Positions 25,927 through 34,556 of a stretch of DNA of 44,596 nucleotides are shown piece after piece; the first letter of the stretch is position 1, and the number at the start of each line of letters is the position of its first letter. A program made the translations under genes and the position numbers. The DNA lies in the NCBI GenBank assembly GCA_028290305.1, contig JAQGKC010000209.1, positions 1 to 44,596 of the forward strand, read 5' to 3'. The stretch is from Bradyrhizobium sp. (GTDB taxonomy: Bacteria; Pseudomonadota; Alphaproteobacteria; Rhizobiales; Xanthobacteraceae). The notes below the pieces were generated by a model. That model was not told where the DNA came from, made no database searches, and saw only the letters and a program-made list of their open reading frames with translations.

Positions 25927-26973
25927 ATGCTCGCGGACCGCATCGAAGGGAAATGGATCGACGCGTTCTGCGAGGTTTTCGAGCGCTGCGCGGTCAAGGC
26001 CGGCGATACCGCTGCTATTCTCTCCGAAACGCAATCTCGCGCACTCAATGTGCACTTGGCCGAGTTGGCGCTGTTGCGGATGGGCGCGCGGCTGTTTCAT
26101 GTGATCGTGCCGACGCCGCGCAATCGGCAAATCGTGCCGATCCGCTCAACCGGTGCAAGCGAAGCGATCCAGCGGCTGACGCCGGTTGTTACCGCCCTGC
26201 AGCAGGCAGGTTTCGTAGTCGATTGCACGATCGAGGGATTGATGCATGCGGTTGAAACTCCGGAAATCCTCAAAGCCGGTGCGCGAATTCTGGTGATTTC
26301 CAACGAACATCCCGAAGCGCTCGAGCGCATGGTGCCGGATACCGCGCTGGAGAAGCGGGTGCGCGCGGCGGCAAAGATGCTGCGTGGAACCAAGCGGATG
26401 CGCGTGACATCGAAGGCCGGCAGTGATCTCGACGTCGACATGGTCGGCGCCTCGACCGTTGGCGTCTGGGGCTGGACCGACAAGCCCGGGACACTGGCGC
26501 ATTGGCCCGGCGGCATCGTTGTCAGCTTCCCGAAAGGCGGTACCGTCAATGGCACATTGGTCATGGCGGCGGGTGACATCAACTTGACCTTCAAGCGCTA
26601 CCTCACTTCGCCAGTCAAAATGACGCTGAAGGACGACTACGTCACCGATCTGGAAGGCGAGGGCACGGATGCCGCGATGATGCGCGCCTATCTCGCGGCT
26701 TGGGGGAACCGGGAGGCTTATGCGGTGTCGCATGTCGGCTTCGGCATGAATCCCCGCGCGCGCTATGAAGCGCTCTCGATGTATGACCAACGCGACACCA
26801 ACGGCACGGAACTGCGTGCAGTCGCCGGGAATTTTCTGTTCTCCACGGGCGCCAACGAATTCGCTGGGCGCTACACCGCCGGCCATTTCGACCTGCCCAT
26901 GATGGGGACGACGATCGAACTCGATGGTGTTGCGGTGGTGCGCGACGGCGTGCTGCAGGACGTGTTCGGCTGA
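25927..26973 (+). CDS. NicX-like 2,5-dihydroxypyridine 5,6-dioxygenase homologue (M29-fold metalloenzyme)
   Basis: A 348-residue cytosolic protein that resembles Pseudomonas putida NicX, the Fe(II) dioxygenase that opens 2,5-dihydroxypyridine to N-formylmaleamate. From memory of that family, the iron ligands are two His and one Asp. Here they map to His269 (SHVGFG) and His320/Asp322 (GHFDLP), and His107 matches the catalytic His of the MMLLH segment. SKAGSDL, HWPGG and GNFLFSTG are also shared. It lies 27 bases after the second permease, so it is probably co-expressed with the importer. No clear N-formylmaleamate deformylase or maleamate amidase is adjacent, so the exact ring cleaved is open. 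A peptidase-like activity is the less likely alternative. Confidence 0.8.
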   Translation: MLADRIEGKWIDAFCEVFERCAVKAGDTAAILSETQSRALNVHLAELALLRMGARLFHVIVPTPRNRQIVPIRSTGASEAIQRLTPVVTALQQAGFVVDCTIEGLMHAVETPEILKAGARILVISNEHPEALERMVPDTALEKRVRAAAKMLRGTKRMRVTSKAGSDLDVDMVGASTVGVWGWTDKPGTLAHWPGGIVVSFPKGGTVNGTLVMAAGDINLTFKRYLTSPVKMTLKDDYVTDLEGEGTDAAMMRAYLAAWGNREAYAVSHVGFGMNPRARYEALSMYDQRDTNGTELRAVAGNFLFSTGANEFAGRYTAGHFDLPMMGTTIELDGVAVVRDGVLQDVFG

Positions 26974-26976
26974 TTG

Positions 26977-27963
26977 TTAAAGCACCGGCGGCCGGGCTAG
27001 CCCAAAATGCCGGAGCATATCGACCAGTTCAGCCAGACGGTTGGCCCGATAGGCGTCGATGTCGAGGCCTGAATAGTCGAGGAATCCGGCGCCGGTCCGA
27101 AGCCCGATGCGTCCTTCCTGCATGTTGCGCGAGATCACCTCGGGCGCGCGGTAGCGATCGCTGCCGAGCGTGTCCTCGAGGTAGCGGCTCGCATAATAAA
27201 GGATATCGCCGCCGCCCCAATCGATGAATTCCAGGAGCCCCAGTACGGCGTAGCGGAAGCCGAAACCGTAGCGAATCGCCTTGTCGATGTCTTCGGCGCT
27301 TGCAACACCTTCTTCCACCATCCGGGCCGCCTCGTTCATGGCGAGGGCCTGGATCCTCGGGACAATGAAGCCGGGTGTGGCGGCGCACACCACCGGCACC
27401 TTGCCGATGCCTTCGAGCAACGCCTTGACCTGACCGACAATCGCCGGATCGGTTGCTTTCCCGGGCGAAATCTCGACCAATGGGATCAGATAGGCTGGGT
27501 TCAGCCAATGCACATTGAGGAAGCGTTGGGGATGCTCGATCGCGCCGGAGAGATCGTCGACCAGGATCGTCGACGTGGTGGAGGCAATGATCGCGTCCCG
27601 TCCGACGGCTTTCGACGCCGCCGCCAGGACATCGCGCTTCAGTTCGACCACCTCCGGAACACCTTCGAACACCATGCCGGCGCCGGCAAGAACGGTGGCG
27701 CTCTCCACGGCAGGAACGACCGTAACGCGCGCAATCACGGCCTCGGCGTCTACATCCGTGAGCAATCCAAACCGCGCCAGGCTGGCCAGCGTCTTCCTGA
27801 CTTCGTCGAGCGCTTCGGTTTCGAGATTTGCGAATTGTTCGGTCGGGCGCTCCTTGACGTCGATCATGGTGACGGCGTGGCCAGCATAAGCGAACGCCAC
27901 TGCGATGCCGCGCCCCATGCGGCCGGCGCCGAGACAGGCGATGGCGGGACGGGAGCCGGTCAT
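26977..27963 (-). CDS. 3-hydroxyacyl-CoA dehydrogenase family protein
   Basis: A 328-residue NAD-dependent dehydrogenase. It begins at ATG 27963 (overlapping the stop of the upstream gene, ATGA) with ACLGAGRMGRGIAVAFAYAG and VTMIDVKER. The catalytic His/Asn region is NVHWLNPAYLIPLVEISPG. The C-terminal helical domain starts PGFIVPRIQALAMNEAARMVEEGVASAEDID and continues with GFGFRYAVLGLLEFIDWGG. It oxidises a 3-hydroxyacyl-CoA or a related hydroxy acid to the keto form. It is the last gene of a five-gene minus-strand operon of CoA-related enzymes. Its stop lies four bases from the NicX-like gene, which converges on it. Confidence 0.9.
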   Translation of the reverse strand: MTGSRPAIACLGAGRMGRGIAVAFAYAGHAVTMIDVKERPTEQFANLETEALDEVRKTLASLARFGLLTDVDAEAVIARVTVVPAVESATVLAGAGMVFEGVPEVVELKRDVLAAASKAVGRDAIIASTTSTILVDDLSGAIEHPQRFLNVHWLNPAYLIPLVEISPGKATDPAIVGQVKALLEGIGKVPVVCAATPGFIVPRIQALAMNEAARMVEEGVASAEDIDKAIRYGFGFRYAVLGLLEFIDWGGGDILYYASRYLEDTLGSDRYRAPEVISRNMQEGRIGLRTGAGFLDYSGLDIDAYRANRLAELVDMLRHFGLARPPVL

Positions 27964-29054
27964 TCGCCGAAACCTTCGCGCAGCAAGGTCTGCAACTCGG
28001 CGCGATGGAGACCGCCGAGGCCGAGGCTCGCCAGCGTGCGCCCACTCTTCGCAAAGTCTTCCCCGCAGATCGCACCGCCAATGGTAAGGAAAGCTTTGGC
28101 CAGTGGCGTGGCAACCCCCGCCAGTTCGGCGGCCGAGACCAAAAGCGATAGGCCCAGACGCAAATCCTCCCGCATATAGCGATGCTCGGTCAGCATGATC
28201 CGCTCGCGCCAGTCGCCGGAATCGGTAAGACGGTCGTGAGAGCCGCGACCGTACATCCAGATCTCGCCTTCTGTCGCGTAATGATGTGCCAGTGGGAAGT
28301 GCGGCGCGCCATAGCCAAAAGCTTCGCGAACGGCAATACGCTCGGCATCGAGTGCGTTGGTGACTCGGCGGATCGCGGCTTGCGTTCCTTCCTTGTGAAT
28401 GTCCCAACGCTCGAAATGCTCGATCGGTCCGGCGTTCATCACGATCAATGGGGGATGAATGATCGGGCCCGCGTTCATCAGCGCGCCCGAGAGCACATCG
28501 CCACAGGGCTCGATCACGTCAGGGAACGCGCGGCTGATAACATTGAGGACGTGGTCGGCACGATGAAGAGGAAACACCCCGACGGGCAGTCGCCTGGCGC
28601 GGATGGTAATGGCGATCTCGAATGGTCCGTGCTTGCGCGTCAGCCAGGGTAGCGTGCCGGTCTCCGCGAAGCTCACGTTTGCCCTGTTGCCCGCATCGTA
28701 AGCGGCTCTCGCAAAAATCATCGAGCCGAAGGTCGCCGGTGGCAGGAATACCACCTGTCCGCCGCGCAAATGCGGGGCAAGTCGCCTGGCGATGTCGGCC
28801 TGCGCGAAGGCGGGCGTGGGGCACAGGATCAACTCGGCGTCCTGGACCGCCGCGGCAATATCCGTCGTTACCAGGGCGAGTTTTACATCGTGCCGGCCGG
28901 TGTGATCCTTGACGACGATGCGAGCCCCGGCCGCGCGATGCGCCGCGATCGCATACCCATCGCGCCGCCACAAACGGACGTCGTGCCCTTGGAGCGCAAA
29001 ATCCCCCGCAGCAGTAAGCGAGCCATTGCCGCCGCCCAGCACCGCGATCCTCAA
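27960..29054 (-). CDS. NAD/NADP octopine/nopaline dehydrogenase-family protein
   Basis: A 364-residue oxidoreductase. The N-terminal Rossmann fold is MRIAVLGGGNGSLTAAGDFA with HDVRLWRRD. The C-terminal helical domain shows the opine dehydrogenase pattern: MNAGPIIHPPLIVMNAG, and HRYMREDLRLGLSLLVSAAELAG. Known members reduce the imine formed from an amino acid and a keto acid, or oxidise opines. It overlaps the acyl-CoA synthetase and the 3-hydroxyacyl-CoA dehydrogenase by four bases each, so it is an integral part of this operon. A plausible role is on an amino- or imino-intermediate of an aromatic amine pathway; this is inference. A ketopantoate reductase-like role is a possible alternative. 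Confidence 0.82.
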   Translation of the reverse strand: MRIAVLGGGNGSLTAAGDFALQGHDVRLWRRDGYAIAAHRAAGARIVVKDHTGRHDVKLALVTTDIAAAVQDAELILCPTPAFAQADIARRLAPHLRGGQVVFLPPATFGSMIFARAAYDAGNRANVSFAETGTLPWLTRKHGPFEIAITIRARRLPVGVFPLHRADHVLNVISRAFPDVIEPCGDVLSGALMNAGPIIHPPLIVMNAGPIEHFERWDIHKEGTQAAIRRVTNALDAERIAVREAFGYGAPHFPLAHHYATEGEIWMYGRGSHDRLTDSGDWRERIMLTEHRYMREDLRLGLSLLVSAAELAGVATPLAKAFLTIGGAICGEDFAKSGRTLASLGLGGLHRAELQTLLREGFGE

Positions 29055-30589
29055 GAGAGGTCTCCTGGAATGGACGTCCGTGCGTCAAGCTGCTTCAACA
29101 TGAAGTGCTGGACCTTGCCGAGTGCCGTTCGCGGCAGATCGTCGACGAAGACGAAGTCTCGCGGCACCTTGAAGCGGGCGAGTTGGGTTCCGACGTGCGC
29201 TTTCAAACTCTCTCCATCGATCGAGCAGCCCGTCCGCCTGATCACATAGGCGACCGGAACCTCGTCCCAGCGCGGATCGGGGCGGCCGATCACGCCGCAT
29301 TCGGCCACTTCGGTGTGTTCGAGCAGCACACGCTCGACTTCGGCCGGGTAGATGTTTTCGCCGCCGGAAATAATCAGGTTCTTCTTGCGGTCATGCACCC
29401 AGAAATAGCCGTCGGCATCCCGGAAGCCGATGTCTCCGGTGCGATACCAGCCGTCGTGCAGGGCCTCGCGCGTTGCTTCCTCGTTGCCCCAGTATTCGTA
29501 AAACACATTGGGGCCGCGTACCGCGATCTCTCCCAGTAGCTGCGGCGGCAATTCCTTGCCGTCGTCGTCGAATATGGCGGCTTCGCAGCACAGGCCGGGA
29601 AGACCGGTCGATCCCTCCCGTGAGAAATCGCCGCCGAGCCGTGTATAGACCGCGATCGGGCAGGTTTCGGTCGAGCCGTAGACCTGAAGCACCGGTACGC
29701 CGCGCGCGACGAAACGGTCGATGAGATGCTGCGGGACGATCGTCGATCCCGTGGAGACTGCTTTCAGTGACGAGAGATCGGCGGCCGCCCAGCGTGGATG
29801 ATCGGACACGGCCTGGATCGTCGCCGGCACCAGCACCGTCAGAGTCGGGCGATCACGCTCGATCGCGTCGAGGGTTGCGTCCGGCGTGAAGCGCGAATGG
29901 ATCGTGACAGTCGCGCCATGATGCAACGCCGGAGTGGTCTGGATGTTGAGACCGCCGACATGGAAAAAAGGCAGCACGGTCAGCACATGGTCGTCCGAAG
30001 TGAGGCCGTGCATGTGCTGGCTCATGACCGCGTTCCAAAGCAACGCTTCCTGGCGGAGCACGGCGCCCTTCGGCCTCCCTGTCGTGCCCGAGGTGTAAAC
30101 GATCAGCAGTGGACAGGAGAGAGCGGTATGCGGACTGCGGCCGTCGCCATGGGCCTGCGTCAACAGGACGTCGAACGTGCTTCCAGCCGGCCGCGGCGTG
30201 AAGTCGAATCCGATAATGGCTATCTCGGGCAAGCTTTCCTTGAGTGCGGGGATAATTGCCGCGAAGGCTTGTTCCAGCACCACCACCTTGGCCGTGGCAT
30301 CGGACAGAATAAAGAGTTGCTCCGCAACCGCGAGGCGCCAGTTCACCGGCACCAGGATCGCCCCCAGCCGCGCGCAGGCATAGAGCAACACGAGATAATC
30401 GGGCCTGTTCAAGCTGAGGACCGCGACGCGGTCGCCGCGGCCGACACTCAGCTCGGACTTTAGCGCGCGCGCCGTCTGTTCAATGCGGGTCTTGAAAGCC
30501 GCGTAGCTCAGCGTCTCGCCGCCGAAATGGATGGCGGGCTTGTCAGGTGCAAAAGCCGCGTTGCGCTCGATCAGACTGCAGAGATCCAC
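29051..30589 (-). CDS. Class I acyl-CoA synthetase (AMP-forming)
   Basis: A 512-residue ANL-superfamily ligase that activates a carboxylic acid to its CoA thioester using ATP. P-loop VYTSGTTGRPKGAVL, YGSTET, GDIGFRDADGYFWV with HDRKKNLIISGGENIYPAEVE, and the C-terminal PRTALGKVQHFM (catalytic Lys) are all present. The GTG at 30589 begins two bases after the acyl-CoA dehydrogenase stop and gives VDLCSLIERNAAFAP, a natural start; the open frame upstream is a shadow. It overlaps the next gene by four bases. It resembles fatty-acyl or o-succinylbenzoate-type ligases rather than benzoate-CoA ligases, so it may reactivate a ring-opened acid. The substrate is unknown. Confidence 0.91.
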   Translation of the reverse strand: MDLCSLIERNAAFAPDKPAIHFGGETLSYAAFKTRIEQTARALKSELSVGRGDRVAVLSLNRPDYLVLLYACARLGAILVPVNWRLAVAEQLFILSDATAKVVVLEQAFAAIIPALKESLPEIAIIGFDFTPRPAGSTFDVLLTQAHGDGRSPHTALSCPLLIVYTSGTTGRPKGAVLRQEALLWNAVMSQHMHGLTSDDHVLTVLPFFHVGGLNIQTTPALHHGATVTIHSRFTPDATLDAIERDRPTLTVLVPATIQAVSDHPRWAAADLSSLKAVSTGSTIVPQHLIDRFVARGVPVLQVYGSTETCPIAVYTRLGGDFSREGSTGLPGLCCEAAIFDDDGKELPPQLLGEIAVRGPNVFYEYWGNEEATREALHDGWYRTGDIGFRDADGYFWVHDRKKNLIISGGENIYPAEVERVLLEHTEVAECGVIGRPDPRWDEVPVAYVIRRTGCSIDGESLKAHVGTQLARFKVPRDFVFVDDLPRTALGKVQHFMLKQLDARTSIPGDLS

Positions 30590-30591
30590 CG

Positions 30592-31881
30592 TCAGTCGTC
30601 CGTTTCGCCGGTCTCGTACAAGGCTTCGCGGCCAATGCGGTCGAGGCAGAGCTCGGCCGTCCAAGGCAGCATCAGAGAGCCGCAGCGGCTGTCGCGATAG
30701 ATCCGCTCCAGCGGCAGCGATTTCAGCATGGCCTGACCGCCACAGGTGCGGATCGCCAGTGTCGCGATCTCGTTCGCCCCTTCCATGACCGAATATTGCG
30801 CGGCGTAGGCGCGAAGCACCTGCTCCTTGCTCGGATTGGCGCGGGCTTCGGTGACTGCCTGGAACCAGATCGCCTTGATCTGTTCGAGCTTGATCTGCAT
30901 CTGCGCGACAGCGATCTGCTTGGTCGGGTACATGCGCCGCTTGACCGGCGGCGTACCCGGCACCTCGCCACGCAAATACCGCACGGTGAAATCGTAGGCG
31001 GCCTGGGCGAGGCCCATATAGGTTGGCGACAGCGTCAAAAACATGTGCGGCCAGCGCATTGCCGCTTGGAAATAGACTCCCCGCGGCATCAGGGCCGCAT
31101 CTTCTCCCACGAACACGTCCTTGAACAATAGCGTGCGCGACACCGTGCCGCGCATCCCGAGCGGATCCCAGTCACCGACCACGGACACGCCGTCGGCCTT
31201 GGCCGGGATCGCGAGATAAAGCGTGTTGCGGCGCGAGGCCTTTTCGCCGCCCGCGATCTCGGTGCACAGCACGCCGTAATAATCCGCGTGGCCGGACAGC
31301 GATGCGAAGATCTTCTTGCCATTGATGATCCAACCGCCTTTGGTGGGCTTGGCCTCGGTGCCGAACGCGACGCCGCCAGCCGCAGCTGCGCCGCCTTCCG
31401 AAAATGGCTGTGAGTAGATCGCGCCGTCGTCCACGATACGCTTGTAGTGAGTGGCCCGACGCCGCTCATGCTCCGCGCGTGTTGCCGCGTCCATATCGAG
31501 ATCGTCCGCCAGCGGACCAGACCACAATGTCGAACAGACATGCATATTCCAGGTCAGCGCGGTCGCGCCGCAATAGCGGCCGATCTCGGCCGCCGCGAGC
31601 GCATAGGTCTGATAATCGGCGCCGAGACCGCCATGTTTCTTGGGGATGGCGATGCCGAGCAACCCGGAACGATGCAGGTCCCGATAGTTCTCGATCGGGA
31701 ATGTCGCGTTACGATCATAGGCCGCGGCGCGGCCTGCAAATACAGTCTGGCCGAGTTCGCGGGCCCGTGCGACGATCATCGCCTGCTCGTCGTTGAGCCG
31801 GAAAGCTGCGGGATCAAAGATCGGCGCATCGAGAGCGACCTTTTCAGTTGCGGTTGCGCTCTTGCCGGCTTGCACTGTCAT
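30592..31881 (-). CDS. Acyl-CoA dehydrogenase family protein lacking the usual catalytic Glu
   Basis: A 429-residue flavoprotein of the acyl-CoA dehydrogenase superfamily. Landmarks include LGIAIPKKHGGLGADYQTYALAAAEIGRYCGATALTWNMH, IYSQPFSEGGAAA, GWIINGKKIFASLSGHADYYGVL, and WDPLGMRGTVSRTLLFKDVFVG. The C-terminal active-site segment reads RDSRCGSLMLPWTAE, where most dehydrogenases have RDAKIxxIYEGT. The position of the catalytic Glu (about residue 405) is Leu. It may therefore use another base or do a different flavin reaction, such as an oxygenation or reduction. It begins directly after the stop of the alpha/beta hydrolase and precedes the synthetase by two bases. Confidence 0.87.
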   Translation of the reverse strand: MTVQAGKSATATEKVALDAPIFDPAAFRLNDEQAMIVARARELGQTVFAGRAAAYDRNATFPIENYRDLHRSGLLGIAIPKKHGGLGADYQTYALAAAEIGRYCGATALTWNMHVCSTLWSGPLADDLDMDAATRAEHERRRATHYKRIVDDGAIYSQPFSEGGAAAAGGVAFGTEAKPTKGGWIINGKKIFASLSGHADYYGVLCTEIAGGEKASRRNTLYLAIPAKADGVSVVGDWDPLGMRGTVSRTLLFKDVFVGEDAALMPRGVYFQAAMRWPHMFLTLSPTYMGLAQAAYDFTVRYLRGEVPGTPPVKRRMYPTKQIAVAQMQIKLEQIKAIWFQAVTEARANPSKEQVLRAYAAQYSVMEGANEIATLAIRTCGGQAMLKSLPLERIYRDSRCGSLMLPWTAELCLDRIGREALYETGETDD

Positions 31882-32700
31882 CTAGGCTTTTACCGTTTTC
31901 AGGAAGTGATCGAGCGCCGTATTGAAAGCGGCGGGGCGTTCCAGGTTGACGAGATGACCGACATTTTCCAACTCGACATAACTCGCCGATGGAATGAAGC
32001 CCGCCATCTTCGCCATCATCGGCGCCGGCGCGTTCTTGTCCTTTGAGCCGGAGAGCACCAGCGTCGGAACCTTGATATCCTTGAGCGCCTGGCGCTGGTC
32101 GAACCCCAGCAACGCCAACATGCTCGCCCGATAGGACGCTTCGGGAACGGCGGCCATGCAGTCGCGCGCAAGCTCCACGCCCAAAGCGTCGGGATTGTCG
32201 CCGACCAACTCTTTTATTAGGGTCGGCGCCAGCGAGATCATGGTCTCGCCGCGGTCGAGCGGGCCGAGTCGGGCCTCGATGAAGGCTTTCTGCCAATCGC
32301 CGTCGGCCTTACCGAAGGCCGGACTGGTCTGCGCGAGAACCACGGCCGCGGCATGATTGGGGTATTTCACCAACCATTGCTGGGCGATCATGCCGCCGAT
32401 CGAATGTCCGACGAGAACAGGCTTGATCGCTCCAAGCTGATCCAGGAAGTCTTGCAGTGCATCGGCAAGCGTCGCAATACTGACGGTCGGAAGTGGTGCG
32501 GACCCACCATAGCCCGGCATATCCCAGGCGATGGCGCGATAACGGTCACTGAAGGCGCTGAGTTGACCGCGCCAAGCCCGCGCCGCACCGCCAATGCCGT
32601 GCAGGAACACGAGCGGCCGCCTGCCGGAATCGCCCGAGCTCTTGGAATCGGAGCTCTCATAACCGAAGCGGCCGTCCCTGGTTTTCGCTGGCGTCGCCAT
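31882..32700 (-). CDS. Alpha/beta hydrolase
   Basis: A 272-residue serine hydrolase with a full classical triad: nucleophile Ser100 in GHSIGG, Asp221 in GSKDKN and His249 in NVGHL. The oxyanion region is FLHGIGGAARAW. It resembles C-C bond hydrolases, enol-lactonases and thioesterases, which cannot be separated by sight. It is the first gene of the minus-strand operon and is divergent from the SDR gene; a TTTA-N4-TAAA-like operator lies between them at 32772. In an anthranilate-CoA pathway a ring-opening or thioester-cleaving role would fit. The classical Asp argues against a cofactor-free Hod/Qdo-type dioxygenase. Confidence 0.88.
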   Translation of the reverse strand: MATPAKTRDGRFGYESSDSKSSGDSGRRPLVFLHGIGGAARAWRGQLSAFSDRYRAIAWDMPGYGGSAPLPTVSIATLADALQDFLDQLGAIKPVLVGHSIGGMIAQQWLVKYPNHAAAVVLAQTSPAFGKADGDWQKAFIEARLGPLDRGETMISLAPTLIKELVGDNPDALGVELARDCMAAVPEASYRASMLALLGFDQRQALKDIKVPTLVLSGSKDKNAPAPMMAKMAGFIPSASYVELENVGHLVNLERPAAFNTALDHFLKTVKA

Positions 32701-32771
32701 GAGCGCTAAGGGTACCTCGGATGTCGTTGCATTGGTTCGATGCTAGCAGCCTAGCCGGTTTCTTGCAAAAG

Positions 32772-32785
32772 CTTGAAGTATAAAA
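32772..32785. promoter_or_regulatory. Candidate MarR operator C
   Basis: CTTGA-AGTA-TAAAA lies in the 132-base divergent region between the alpha/beta hydrolase operon (start 32700) and the SDR gene (start 32833). It is one of four related palindromes with consensus TTTA-N4-TAAA in this region. Its left arm is the weakest of the four. It could control both directions. Confidence 0.55.
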
Positions 32786-32832
32786 TATACGCAAATCCTG
32801 ACGCTCGTGAAAATGCATCTGGGAGCCTGCGC

Positions 32833-33594
32833 ATGTCCGGACTGCCACGTTCTCCGCATGCGCTGATTACCGGTGGCGGCCGCGGCATCGGCCGCGAAGT
32901 CGCATCAGTGCTCGTCCGCGCCGGCGCCACGGTCACAGTGCTGGGTCGCCAACGCGCGGCGCTGGATGAAACAATTGCCGCTGGCGATGCGCATTTCGCA
33001 GCCATTGCCGATGTCGCGGATCGGGTGTCGATCGGGGCCGCGATCACGGAAGCCGCCGTCCGGCAGCCGATCGATATTCTGGTTGCAAATGCCGGCATCG
33101 CGGAGTCCGCGCCATTCGCGAAGTCGGACGCCGCGTTGTTCCAGCGGATGATGGACGTCAACTTCATGGGGGTGGTGCATTCGATCCAAGCGGCGTTGCC
33201 GTCGATGAAGGATAGGCCCTATGGCCGCATTGTCGCGGTCGCATCGACCGCGGGCCTCAAGGGCTATGCCTATGTCAGTGCTTACAGCGCCGCAAAACAT
33301 GCGGTTGTTGGTCTCGTGCGCTCGCTGGCGCTCGAGCTTGCGTCTACGCGGGTGACGGTGAACGCGGTGTGTCCGGGTTTCACCGACACGGACCTCATCG
33401 CCGGGAGCATCAATACCATCATGAAAAAGACCGGTCGCAGCCAAGAGCAGGCGGTGGCCGAACTCGCCAAGCACAATCCGCAAGGCCGGCTCGTGACCCC
33501 GGCCGAGGTCGCCGACACCGTGCTTTGGCTGTGCGGCGAGGGGGCTGACGCAATAACTGGACAGGCCATCGCGGTCGCTGGCGGCGAGGTTTGA
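32833..33594 (+). CDS. Short-chain dehydrogenase/reductase (3-hydroxyacyl-CoA dehydrogenase type)
   Basis: A 253-residue NAD(P)-dependent SDR. Cofactor motif TGGGRGIG at 13-20, NAG near 86-88, and the catalytic set Asn110, Ser138, Tyr151 and Lys155 (YSAAK) are complete. ATG 32833 follows GGGAG at seven bases; the TTG at 32773 that would extend the frame lies within the operator. The crotonase gene follows after 40 bases, giving an SDR-hydratase pair typical of beta-oxidation-like ring degradation. In 2-aminobenzoyl-CoA catabolism an SDR is expected to act on a hydroxylated alicyclic CoA ester. That role is inferred from context. Confidence 0.9.
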   Translation: MSGLPRSPHALITGGGRGIGREVASVLVRAGATVTVLGRQRAALDETIAAGDAHFAAIADVADRVSIGAAITEAAVRQPIDILVANAGIAESAPFAKSDAALFQRMMDVNFMGVVHSIQAALPSMKDRPYGRIVAVASTAGLKGYAYVSAYSAAKHAVVGLVRSLALELASTRVTVNAVCPGFTDTDLIAGSINTIMKKTGRSQEQAVAELAKHNPQGRLVTPAEVADTVLWLCGEGADAITGQAIAVAGGEV

Positions 33595-33634
33595 GGCGCC
33601 AGGAACAAAGAAACAAGAGCTGAAGGGAGATTCC

Positions 33635-34471
33635 ATGGGAAGGCCGGCCAATCCCGTTACATTGCCACTGGCGGAATATTCGCCCCAACATTTTCTGCTT
33701 GGCGTGGCGGATGGCGTCGCGACCGTGACCTTGAATCGTCCGGAGCGAAAGAATCCGCTGACGTTCGAAAGCTACCGAGAACTTACCGATTTCTTCCGCG
33801 CATGCGCGTTTGACGATGAGGTCAAGGTCGTGGTGGTCAGGGGGGCCGGCGGTAATTTCTCATCCGGCGGCGACGTCTTCGAGATCATCGGTCCGCTGGT
33901 CAAGATGGACACGAAGGGCCTCACCGCCTTCACCGGCATGACCGGCGATCTGGTCAAAGCGATGCGGGCCTGCCCGCAGCCGATCGTCGCGGCCGTCGAG
34001 GGCATCTGCGCCGGCGCGGGCGCGATCGTGGCGATGGCGTCCGACATGCGGCTCGCCGCCACTGGGGCCAAGGTCGCGTTCCTGTTCAACAAGGTGGGAC
34101 TCGCGGGCTGCGACATGGGCGCCTGCGCGATCCTGCCGCGCATCATCGGCCAATCCCGGGCCTCGGAACTGCTCTACACCGGTCGCTTCATGACCGCGGA
34201 AGAAGGCGAACGGTGGGGCTTTTTCAGCCGTATCCTGGCGCCGGAACAAGTCCTGTCGCAGACGCAGTCGCTTGCCCAGGAGATCGCCCAGGGACCGACT
34301 TTCGCCAACGCCATGACCAAGCGGATGCTGGCGATGGAATGGGCGATGTCGGTCGAGGAGGCGATCGAGGCAGAGGCGGTGGCGCAGGCGCTGTGCATGA
34401 CCACGGCCGATTTCGAGCGCGCCTTCGAGGCCTTCGCAAATAAGAAAAAGCCAGCTTTTCAGGGCAATTGA
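33635..34471 (+). CDS. Enoyl-CoA hydratase/isomerase (crotonase) family protein
   Basis: A 278-residue crotonase-fold protein. The CoA-binding/oxyanion segments are [21 protein letters not shown] and [13 protein letters not shown], then [26 protein letters not shown] with [25 protein letters not shown]. The second catalytic Glu of true hydratases (about position 164 of the rat enzyme) lies where GCDMGA is seen, suggesting Asp or none, so it could be an isomerase or hydrolase of an alicyclic CoA ester. A GGGAG ribosome site precedes ATG 33635. It sits between the SDR and the 2-aminobenzoyl-CoA monooxygenase/reductase-like gene, which fits a role in degrading the dearomatised ring. Confidence 0.88.
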   Translation: MGRPANPVTLPLAEYSPQHFLLGVADGVATVTLNRPERKNPLTFESYRELTDFFRACAFDDEVKVVVVRGAGGNFSSGGDVFEIIGPLVKMDTKGLTAFTGMTGDLVKAMRACPQPIVAAVEGICAGAGAIVAMASDMRLAATGAKVAFLFNKVGLAGCDMGACAILPRIIGQSRASELLYTGRFMTAEEGERWGFFSRILAPEQVLSQTQSLAQEIAQGPTFANAMTKRMLAMEWAMSVEEAIEAEAVAQALCMTTADFERAFEAFANKKKPAFQGN

Positions 34472-34500
34472 GCGCCATTTCAAAACCGCGCAAGAGGGAC

Positions 34501-34528
34501 TTGCGGAAAAATGCTTTAGGTTTAAAAT
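34501..34528 (+). promoter_or_regulatory. Promoter with overlapping candidate MarR operator D
   Basis: A sigma70-like pair is visible: TTGCGG (34501-34506) and TAAAAT (34523-34528) with a 16-base spacer. The palindrome CTTTA-GGTT-TAAAA (34514-34527) covers the -10 hexamer, so a bound repressor would block polymerase. It drives the fused monooxygenase/reductase gene at 34557 and probably the FAD monooxygenase after it. Confidence 0.6.
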
Positions 34529-34556
34529 AATTCCGACCCGATAGTCGGAGATCGTC

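Noticed and set aside
31882..32700. The alpha/beta hydrolase as a cofactor-free Hod/Qdo-type 2,4-dioxygenase
   Set aside because: It keeps a classical Ser-Asp-His hydrolase triad with Asp221 and lacks the HSHGGW nucleophile region of Hod.
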